Shown piece by piece: positions 1 through 4,851 of a stretch of DNA of 5,275 nucleotides. The stretch is from Candidatus Aenigmatarchaeota archaeon (GTDB lineage: Archaea; EX4484-52; B79-G9), in contig JAGLIP010000073.1 of assembly GCA_023142905.1 (NCBI GenBank), positions 1-5,275 on the forward strand, read 5' to 3'. The notes beneath the pieces were generated by a model that ran no database searches, had not been told where the DNA came from, and saw nothing but the letters and a program-made list of their open reading frames with translations. Every line of letters begins with the position of its first letter. Position 1 is the first letter of the stretch. The translations under genes and the position numbers were made by a program.

Positions 1-829
1 AGCAACTGTTGTAGATGTTTTAAAAGAAAACGGAAAAATAACCGGCATTAAAGCAAAAATAGACAGCAAAACATTTGAAATCAAATCAAAAATAGTGATT
101 GCCGCAGATGGTGTGGAATCCAAAATTGCAAGAATGGCAGGGCTTGATACAAAAAATCGTGCTCAAGACATAGATTCCGGTTTCCAGTATGAAATGGCAG
201 GGCTTGAATTTAAGAACCCACACAGGATTTATCTTTATTTTGGAACTTCTATCGCTCCAAGAGGATACATATGGATATTTCCTAAAGGAAAAACCGTAGC
301 AAATGTGGGTATAGGAATTGCAGGGGATAACAAAAAAACAGCAAAAGAGTATCTGGATGAATGGATTGAAACACAACCGAATATAAAAAAAGGATCTATT
401 ATTGAAGTAAATTCCGGCGGTATCCCTGTTGGCGGGTTGTTGAAAAAAATGACTCTCGATAATTTTATGGTTGTGGGCGATGCCGCACATCAGGTAAATC
501 CCATGCATGGCGGGGGGATAGAGGAAGCAATAATTGCGGGCGAAATTGCAGCACAAGTTGCGATAAAAGCGATAAATTCTGGAGATACAAGTGATAAAAC
601 ACTTCAGGAGTACAACGGCATTTGGTGGAAAATCCGCGGAAAAAATCTCGAAAAAATAAAAAAATACAGAAATCTGGTCGAAAAACTTACTGATAAAGAT
701 ATGAACATTCTTGCAGGGGCGATATCCGGAACAGCGCTTATTGATTTTGCATTGGGGAATGGCGAAACAGTAGTAAAAATACTTATGAAAAACCCAAAAC
801 TTTTCAAGCTTGCCCGCCATATTATATAA
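1..829 (+). CDS. Geranylgeranyl reductase family FAD-dependent oxidoreductase, C-terminal part (5' end outside window)
   Basis: Flavoenzyme of the geranylgeranyl reductase family, which uses FAD to saturate isoprenoid double bonds, typically at the inner face of the membrane. The frame is open from base 2 with no start codon before it, so the N-terminal FAD-binding GxGxxG motif lies upstream of the window and the GTG at 95 is an internal valine. Visible motifs are IAADGVES (about 98-121), the second FAD-contacting segment; PRGYIWIFPKG (257-289), matching the substrate-pocket YxWxFP motif of the family; and VGDAAHQVNPMHGGG (473-517), the GD motif that binds the FAD ribityl/phosphate. The C-terminal third is helical and Lys-rich. 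It ends in TAA at 827-829, which lies inside a 15-bp tandem duplication. uppS follows 46 bases later, suggesting co-transcription and a role in saturating the polyprenol carrier (inference). The family call is strong; the exact substrate cannot be read from sequence. Confidence 0.9.
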   Translation, partial: ATVVDVLKENGKITGIKAKIDSKTFEIKSKIVIAADGVESKIARMAGLDTKNRAQDIDSGFQYEMAGLEFKNPHRIYLYFGTSIAPRGYIWIFPKGKTVANVGIGIAGDNKKTAKEYLDEWIETQPNIKKGSIIEVNSGGIPVGGLLKKMTLDNFMVVGDAAHQVNPMHGGGIEEAIIAGEIAAQVAIKAINSGDTSDKTLQEYNGIWWKIRGKNLEKIKKYRNLVEKLTDKDMNILAGAISGTALIDFALGNGETVVKILMKNPKLFKLARHII

Positions 830-850
830 ATCAAAATTATATAAATCAAA
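821..850 (+). repeat. Perfect 15-bp tandem duplication at the reductase/uppS junction
   Basis: The 15-mer ATTATATAAATCAAA occurs at 821-835 and again, without any mismatch, at 836-850. The unit length is a multiple of three, so the reductase frame has its TAA stop at 827-829 and a second in-frame TAA at 842-844, while the uppS frame stays open across both copies (encoding LYKSK twice). Each copy carries a TATA-like TTATATAAAT. It looks like a replication-slippage or other local duplication. Confidence 0.9.
837..846 (+). promoter_or_regulatory. Possible TATA box for uppS
   Basis: TTATATAAAT resembles the archaeal TATA box. A start site about 26 bases beyond the centre would fall near 867, giving uppS (ATG 876) a leader of only about nine bases. 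The upstream copy of the same sequence at 822-831 would place initiation near 852. The region is AT-rich and uppS may simply be read through from the reductase gene, so this is tentative. Confidence 0.35.
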
Positions 851-875
851 AAAATTAAGTGATGTAGTAGATATT

Positions 876-1565
876 ATGGGCTCAAATTTGAATCATCTTG
901 GCATTATAATGGATGGAAACAGGCGTTTTGCAAAACGCCTTATGGAAATGCCATGGAAAGGGCATGAGTTCGGCGCAAAAAAAATAGAAACCGTTCTTGA
1001 TTGGTGTCGTGAAAAAGATATAAAAACAGTTACGCTATATATTCTTTCACTTGAAAATATAGCAACACGACCAAAAAAAGAACTTGATTTTTTAATGGAA
1101 ATATTTAGAAAAGAACTTAAAAACAAGAAATTTTGCGAAAAAATACACAAAAACAAAACGCGTATTCGATTTTTAGGCAGAAAAGAATTGCTTCCAAAAG
1201 ACATACAAGAATGTATGAATCAACTTATCGAAGAAACAAAAGACCATAAAGATTACGAGCTTAATTTTGCAATCGCATATTCCGGAAGGCAGGAAATTCT
1301 TGATGCAATAAAAAAGATTTCCAGAAAAGACTTAAAAGCACTTGATGAAAAAAAATTCGAGAAATATCTTTACACTTCAGGAATAAAAAATCCTGATTTA
1401 GTTATAAGAACTTCGGGTGAGAAACGCATTTCCGGTTTTCTATTGTGGCAGGCGGCATACAGCGAATATTATTTTATGGATAAACTGTGGCCTGAAATTA
1501 CAAAAGATGATTTTTTTGTCGCTCTTGATGATTTTGCATCAAGGCAAAGAAGATTCGGAAGTTAG
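876..1565 (+). CDS. uppS: Cis-prenyltransferase (polyprenyl/undecaprenyl diphosphate synthase family)
   Basis: Condenses isopentenyl diphosphate in cis onto an allylic primer to make the long polyprenyl diphosphate that becomes the dolichol-type carrier for glycans; acts at the cytoplasmic membrane face. From ATG 876 the protein has 229 residues. All family motifs are present in order: HLGIIMDGNRRFA (7-19) with catalytic Asp13, matching Asp26 of the E. coli enzyme; GHEFG (29-33); TLYILSLEN followed by RPKKE; ELNFAIAYSGRQE; and IRTSGEKRISGFLLWQ with the diphosphate-binding arginines, followed by AYSEYYF and a terminal RQRRFG. Start choice: ATG 876 lies just before motif I and has a weak AGTGAT Shine-Dalgarno-like sequence about 12 bases upstream. 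A TTG at 810, inside the reductase gene, would add 22 residues (LYKSKKLSDVV) resembling the N-terminal helix of some archaeal homologues, so the true start is not settled. The next gene starts 10 bases after the stop. Confidence 0.93.
   Translation: MGSNLNHLGIIMDGNRRFAKRLMEMPWKGHEFGAKKIETVLDWCREKDIKTVTLYILSLENIATRPKKELDFLMEIFRKELKNKKFCEKIHKNKTRIRFLGRKELLPKDIQECMNQLIEETKDHKDYELNFAIAYSGRQEILDAIKKISRKDLKALDEKKFEKYLYTSGIKNPDLVIRTSGEKRISGFLLWQAAYSEYYFMDKLWPEITKDDFFVALDDFASRQRRFGS
921..940. repeat. Perfect 20-bp palindrome inside uppS
   Basis: AGGCGTTTTG is followed directly by its exact reverse complement CAAAACGCCT. In RNA this could form an 8-bp stem with a TGCA loop about 45 bases after the uppS start. 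It encodes part of motif I (RRFAKRL), so coding constraint contributes to the sequence. No function is known. Confidence 0.6.
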
Positions 1566-1575
1566 TTGTGACTTT

Positions 1576-2007
1576 ATGGTCGAATACAATTCCGCGTTTT
1601 TTGGATTATATGAAAATGTATTTCTGGTTTTAAAAAATGCTTTTGGGGTAGAGAAAGCATTAGACCTTTTTAAGGAAATAATGAAAAAAGGGTTAAAGGA
1701 ATCTTACGATTTATCATGCTTTAAGCACGGGAGCGCTAAAGAATTTTCAAGGGTGGTTGGTAAAAGAGATAAAACCGTCGGGCTTAATGTAGAATTTTCT
1801 GAAGTTACAGAAAAAAGAATTGTTTATCAAATCTACACAGATCCTTTTCCAAAACTTCGTGGAGTTATAAGCTACGAGAAACTCGACGATACATACATGT
1901 CATTTAAGGTCAGCTATCTGCTTGGAAACAAATGGGGGTATAAAACTACAAGACATTTTTGGAAAGGAGACAAATACACAGAACACATAATCACAAAACA
2001 GGATTAG
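1576..2007 (+). CDS. Conserved-looking hypothetical protein, 143 aa, third gene of the reductase-uppS operon
   Basis: I do not recognise this protein. ATG 1576 is chosen because it is the first ATG after the uppS stop (10-base gap); the open frame extends further back only as an overlap inside uppS, where uppS is clearly the coding frame. Residues 1-45 look helical and contain a charged segment (EKALDLFKEIMKKGLKESYD). Residues 53-75 include a polar stretch with KRDKTVGLNVEF, and residues 80-143 alternate like beta strands, with YQIYTDPFPKL (84-94), YMSFKVSYLLG (107-117) and RHFWKGDKYTEHII (126-139). There is no signal peptide, membrane helix or metal-binding cluster; the single cysteine is Cys48. 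It appears to be a small soluble alpha/beta domain. Its position after uppS suggests an accessory role with the polyprenol genes, but this is position only. Its stop overlaps the stop of the convergent gene. Confidence 0.75.
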   Translation: MVEYNSAFFGLYENVFLVLKNAFGVEKALDLFKEIMKKGLKESYDLSCFKHGSAKEFSRVVGKRDKTVGLNVEFSEVTEKRIVYQIYTDPFPKLRGVISYEKLDDTYMSFKVSYLLGNKWGYKTTRHFWKGDKYTEHIITKQD

Positions 2008-3152
2008 TGCTGTAGTATGCATTTAACAATTTTCGGTAAAAAACGCATATAAGGCACCCATATTTTCGGCCTTTTGATTGCAACAAATATCATTTTTGTT
2101 GGGTAATCCATATCTCCATTTTCTTTTAGAAAAGCAACAACTTCGTTTTGTGAGCTTATAGCGACAAGTTTATCAATTTCAGAATCATCAAGAGAATTAA
2201 GAAATTTGCGGATCAAAAGCGCGTATTTCAAGTCCCGGCCAATTTCTTTTTTCCATTTTATCTCATATGTTGATAAAATCGCAATGTCATCTTTTTGAAG
2301 TGCGCTACATACAGCCTCTGCCGCAATTTTGGCAGACCTAATACTTAGTACAACTCCGCCGCCGGTTGTTGCCTTTGTGTGGCCGGCGGCATCACCCACA
2401 AGCAGGCAATTTCTTCTCACAGTCTCGTCTCGCCATTTCAATGGAATTATTCCGCCAGTTGTTGCCTTTGGCTTCTTTTTTACATTTTGCAATAAAAGAA
2501 ATCGGTTAAAATACTGCATTGTATTTTTGTCCGCACCAATACCGAACTCAACATCATCTTTTCTTGGGATTTTCCATGCAAACAAACCGGGAGCAGTTTT
2601 CCTGCTAAGATACAATTCAACAATATCATCTTTTGGTTTCTCAGGATAGAGATTGATTACCCCTAATATTTTTTTCTCAAGCTCAGGAAATCCAAAATTT
2701 TTAGCAACAATTGAATTCGACCCATCAGCACCAATTATTATTTTGGTAAAAATAGGTTTGCTGTCTGAAAAATAGGCGATATTGTTTTCGTATTTTAAGA
2801 ATCTTGTTTTTGTTCGAATTTCAGCCCCGGCACTTTTTGCTTCATCTAAAAGCCGTGTATCGAAAATAGTCCTGTCTACAACATATCCTTGAGTTTCTTT
2901 TGTTCGAATATTAATCTTTTCGCCTGAAGGAGAATGTATTCGGGCACCCTTAATTTCGCAAAGAATCTCATTTTTTTTAAGTCCGGCAATATGCAGAATG
3001 TTTTTAGAAAAAAGACCGGAACATTTTTGAGGCGTTCCGGGATTTTCCTTAGAATCAACAACAAGCACTTTATATCCTTTTTTTGCTATATGTTTTGTAA
3101 CCGCAGTACCTGCCGGGCCTGCGCCTACGACTAAGACATCATATTTTTCCAT
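2004..3152 (-). CDS. Geranylgeranyl reductase family FAD-dependent oxidoreductase (complete, second paralogue)
   Basis: A full-length 382-residue flavoenzyme that would hydrogenate the geranylgeranyl chains of archaeal ether lipids. The order is typical of the family: VVGAGPAG (8-15) binding the ADP part of FAD, Asp33 at the end of the second strand, QKCSGL (42-47) with Cys44 in the CSG signature, VDRTIFD (92-98), IIGADGSNS (139-147), APGLFAWKIP (187-196) in the substrate pocket, and LLVGDAAGHTKATTGGG (250-266) with the GD motif at 253-254. The C-terminal part (about 290-382) is helical and Lys-rich. It differs from the reductase at 1-829 in the pocket motif (FAWKIP against YIWIFP) and in the residues after GDAA, so the two are separate subfamilies rather than a recent duplication. 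The start is ATG at 3152, 32 bases from the 5' end of a TATA-like box, which suggests a leaderless mRNA. KATTGG occurs twice (229-234 and 260-265). Confidence 0.93.
   Translation of the reverse strand: MEKYDVLVVGAGPAGTAVTKHIAKKGYKVLVVDSKENPGTPQKCSGLFSKNILHIAGLKKNEILCEIKGARIHSPSGEKINIRTKETQGYVVDRTIFDTRLLDEAKSAGAEIRTKTRFLKYENNIAYFSDSKPIFTKIIIGADGSNSIVAKNFGFPELEKKILGVINLYPEKPKDDIVELYLSRKTAPGLFAWKIPRKDDVEFGIGADKNTMQYFNRFLLLQNVKKKPKATTGGIIPLKWRDETVRRNCLLVGDAAGHTKATTGGGVVLSIRSAKIAAEAVCSALQKDDIAILSTYEIKWKKEIGRDLKYALLIRKFLNSLDDSEIDKLVAISSQNEVVAFLKENGDMDYPTKMIFVAIKRPKIWVPYMRFLPKIVKCILQH
2359..2470 (-). repeat. Pair of near-identical 19-bp direct repeats within the second reductase gene
   Basis: The 19-base sequence at 2359-2377 recurs at 2452-2470 with one mismatch (CCGCC[G/A]GTTGTTGCCTTTG, plus strand). 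The copies are 93 bases apart, exactly 31 codons, and both encode KATTGG on the minus strand. The copy at 2359-2377 is the conserved FAD-binding ATTGGG segment; the other precedes IIPL. Confidence 0.7.
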
Positions 3153-3176
3153 AGATGTATTATCATACGCACAATT

Positions 3177-3184
3177 CTTAAATA
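3177..3184 (-). promoter_or_regulatory. TATA box for the minus-strand reductase gene
   Basis: The minus strand reads TATTTAAG, with its 5' end 32 bases before the ATG at 3152. Initiation about 26 bases from the box centre would fall within two or three bases of the start codon, giving a leaderless transcript. It sits in the 76-base divergent promoter region (3153-3228) shared with the surface-protein gene. Confidence 0.55.
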
Positions 3185-3197
3185 GTATCTGTAAAAA

Positions 3198-3206
3198 TTA
3201 TATATA
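3198..3206 (+). promoter_or_regulatory. TATA box for the surface-protein gene
   Basis: TTATATATA, preceded by GTAAAAA as a purine-rich BRE-like element, starts 31 bases before ATG 3229. The expected start site coincides with that ATG, indicating a leaderless mRNA. This also argues against the TTG two codons upstream (3223) as the start. Confidence 0.65.
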
Positions 3207-3228
3207 CTTTAAAAAATATATTTTGTCT

Positions 3229-4524
3229 ATGTGCTTAAAACACTTTGTTTTTATTGTATTTTTGTTTCTTTTAGTCCCTTCGGTGGATGCGGCAACATGT
3301 AACTTAAAATATGGAACTTGCGGGGGTGCGGAAAGCACATTATTTTCTTTATATAATTGGACCAATGCACATGTGTCAGAAAGCGGGACATTAAATTATA
3401 ACTGGAGTGTGTGTTGTGATATTGCAACAACCATATTTAGTTCAAACTGTTATGTGAACACATCAAATGGATGTGCTTCTGGTGAAGGAGATATTCTTTC
3501 GTTATTCACTAAGACAAATGCGCATGCAGAAGTAAATAATACTTTAGGTTATTCAAACAAAGTCTGTTGTGATCTACCAGGTTTATGGGATGATTTTTAC
3601 TGTTATTATAACACAACAGGAAACTGTGCTACAAGTGAAACTGCTGTTGTTTCTATGTATAATTATACTAATTCCCATCTTGGTAATCTTTCAGCATACA
3701 ATAACATCCTTTGCTGTAAAACACAAGATGTAAACCCACCAACAGTAATAGTAACATATCCGTCTGTTGTTCCTTCAACAAGCATTTCGTTTGGTGTTAC
3801 ATGCACAGATACTGGCGGTTCCGGCGGGTGTAACAGAACAATAATAAATACAACTTATGGCAACTGTACTGTTTTAGGCGGCGGCGGCACATGCACCATA
3901 GCATTTCCACCTTCAAGTTGCATATATAATTTAAGTACTGTTTTTGATGTATACGCTACAGACCTTGTAGGCAATAGCAATTATGCCGCAAATTATGGAT
4001 CTTTTGATATAAACCTGGCGGACGGGTGTGATTGCTCTTTAGCACCTACAGAATGTTTCTCATTCTTATTATGTATTGAAGGTATCTGCTCTTCTTCGGG
4101 TAATGAGCCATTTATTGGTTTTGATGTAAATAATACTCATGTAATTGAACTTGGAAAAACAGGAAAAATATATGTTATAATAAAAAATCCCACACCCACA
4201 AAAAAATCAGTGCCGCTTTATATCGGAAGCTTTGATGTGATAAAGAACTGGATGTGGTTTGAGGGTCATAAGTATGATACGCGGCGTAATATAACGATGA
4301 CAATTGATGCGTATGCGGAAAAAGTTGTTGTGATAAATGTACTTGGTGGAAAAACAGGGGATTATTCCATTGTGGTGGGTCCCGATAGTGATTATGCAAC
4401 CCGATATGATGAAATCAATATTCGTATAGTGTCCAAAAAAGACGGTGCCTTCTTTTCATCAACACCAGGTCTTGGTCTTATTTCATTATTTTTTATTATC
4501 TTGGCGGGTGCGTTTTTAAGATAA
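3229..4524 (+). CDS. Secreted cysteine-repeat surface protein with Ig-like region and C-terminal membrane anchor
   Basis: A 431-residue predicted cell-surface protein. Residues 1-21 are a signal peptide with a Phe/Leu-rich core and a VDA-type cleavage site. Three repeats of about 50 residues follow. Each has Cys-x(6-7)-Cys, then a hydrophobic S[LM][YF] segment, T-N-[AS]-H and a CC pair. Cysteines are at 24/31/62-63, 74/82/113-114 and 125/133/162-163; TNAH-type motifs are at 45, 96 and 147, exactly 51 residues apart. Similar TNAH/CC units occur, from memory, in surface proteins of DPANN archaea. Residues about 167-262 look Ig-like (PPTVIVTYP, CTDTGGSGGC, YATDLVGNS). A knot of five cysteines (267, 269, 276, 282, 287) precedes a beta-rich domain (about 293-410) resembling CARDB-type domains. 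The C-terminus, PGLGL plus a hydrophobic run ending in one Arg, is an anchor. There are 13 N-X-S/T sequons. The molecular function is unknown. Confidence 0.85.
   Translation: MCLKHFVFIVFLFLLVPSVDAATCNLKYGTCGGAESTLFSLYNWTNAHVSESGTLNYNWSVCCDIATTIFSSNCYVNTSNGCASGEGDILSLFTKTNAHAEVNNTLGYSNKVCCDLPGLWDDFYCYYNTTGNCATSETAVVSMYNYTNSHLGNLSAYNNILCCKTQDVNPPTVIVTYPSVVPSTSISFGVTCTDTGGSGGCNRTIINTTYGNCTVLGGGGTCTIAFPPSSCIYNLSTVFDVYATDLVGNSNYAANYGSFDINLADGCDCSLAPTECFSFLLCIEGICSSSGNEPFIGFDVNNTHVIELGKTGKIYVIIKNPTPTKKSVPLYIGSFDVIKNWMWFEGHKYDTRRNITMTIDAYAEKVVVINVLGGKTGDYSIVVGPDSDYATRYDEINIRIVSKKDGAFFSSTPGLGLISLFFIILAGAFLR
3298..3717 (+). repeat. Three tandem TNAH/CC protein repeats encoded within the surface-protein gene
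   Basis: The units begin at the cysteine codons 3298, 3448 and 3601 and end at the Cys-Cys codons 3412-3417, 3565-3570 and 3712-3717. The T-N-[AS]-H codons start at 3361, 3514 and 3667, a period of exactly 153 bases. The DNA copies have diverged strongly while the four cysteines and the TN-H core remain, so this is an old protein-level repeat, not a recent DNA duplication. Confidence 0.8.
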
Positions 4525-4531
4525 GTGTATG

Positions 4532-4540
4532 TATTTAAAT
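4532..4540 (+). promoter_or_regulatory. TATA box for the winged-helix gene
   Basis: TATTTAAAT starts 33 bases before ATG 4565, in the 40-base gap after the surface-protein stop. Initiation about 26 bases from its centre falls near 4562, so the mRNA would be almost leaderless. The gene therefore probably has its own promoter in addition to any read-through. Confidence 0.55.
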
Positions 4541-4564
4541 TACTTCTTATACAAACAATGACAC

Positions 4565-4849
4565 ATGCTTAATCCAAATGAAATTAAGGTTCTTGTTCTT
4601 CTTGAAACAGGTGTTACCATATATTCAAGAATAAAAGACCATTCAAAACTTGAGTCAATACAAGTAACAAGAGCATTAAAAAAGCTTGTTTCTCTTGGGT
4701 CTGTTAAAAAAAACGGGGATGGAAAAGAAGTTTTTTATTCAATTACAAAAGACGGAAATGGAGCTCTTAGAGAGGAGCTGCAAAAACTGCATGAGTACCA
4801 TGCAACAAAAGCTATACAATATAAAAAATTGTCTGAGAAACTATCGTGA
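4565..4849 (+). CDS. Small winged-helix DNA-binding protein (MarR/PadR-like)
   Basis: A 94-residue protein that looks like a complete single-domain winged helix-turn-helix transcription factor. Residues 4-14 form helix 1, 19-28 helix 2 (YSRIKDHSKL) and 31-44 the recognition helix (SIQVTRALKKLVSL). GSVKKNGDGKEVFYSIT (45-61) is the beta-hairpin wing, with the basic tip and closing Y-S-I-T-K-D-G pattern common in MarR and PadR proteins. Residues 65-94 form one long charged helix, suited to dimerisation. There are no cysteines or His clusters for metal sensing and no ligand domain. It has its own TATA box, so autoregulation is possible. Its targets are unknown; the neighbouring surface-protein and phosphatidyltransferase genes are candidates by position only. 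Its stop lies two bases from the stop of the convergent gene. Confidence 0.8.
   Translation: MLNPNEIKVLVLLETGVTIYSRIKDHSKLESIQVTRALKKLVSLGSVKKNGDGKEVFYSITKDGNGALREELQKLHEYHATKAIQYKKLSEKLS
4823..4828 (-). terminator. Possible oligo-T terminator for the minus-strand phosphatidyltransferase gene
   Basis: A run of six A on the plus strand is T6 on the minus strand, about 24 bases past the TAA at 4852-4854. Archaeal RNA polymerase can stop at such runs. It lies inside the winged-helix gene, so codon use (AAA AAA) could also explain it. Confidence 0.3.
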
Positions 4850-4851
4850 AT

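Noticed and set aside
95..97. GTG as the start of the first reductase
   Set aside because: It encodes a valine inside the conserved IVIAADG strand, and the frame is open to the left edge, so the gene is truncated by the window.
86..820. 244-codon open frame on the minus strand, the same length as the open frame it opposes
   Set aside because: It is antisense to the reductase, whose conserved motifs prove the plus frame; its translation is rich in Cys, Phe, Tyr and His with no domain pattern.
893..1204. Minus-strand open frame opposite uppS
   Set aside because: Ser/Phe-rich mirror of an AT-rich coding region; UppS motifs fix the coding strand.
1417..1575. N-terminal extension of the 143-aa protein
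   Set aside because: This stretch lies over the conserved C-terminus of UppS in another frame and its translation has no sensible pattern; ATG 1576 directly after the uppS stop fits better.
2358..2390. GC-rich inverted repeat GCCGCCGG / CCGGCGGC with a 17-base loop
   Set aside because: It comes from Gly and Ala codons of the conserved GDAAG and TTGGG motifs; no sign of a separate function.
2329..2649. Plus-strand open frame opposite the second reductase
   Set aside because: It is antisense to the conserved FAD-binding and pocket motifs and has no upstream promoter or domain pattern.
3223..3228. TTG start two codons before the surface-protein ATG
   Set aside because: The TATA-box distance places transcription start at about 3228-3229, leaving this TTG outside or at the very edge of the mRNA.
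4175..4399. Minus-strand open frame within the surface-protein gene
   Set aside because: Shadow of the coding frame; Ser/His-rich with no recognisable domain.
4558..4572. Tiny upstream open frame (ATG ACA CAT GCT TAA) before the winged-helix gene
   Set aside because: Its ATG lies upstream of the expected transcription start near 4562, and four codons give no support.
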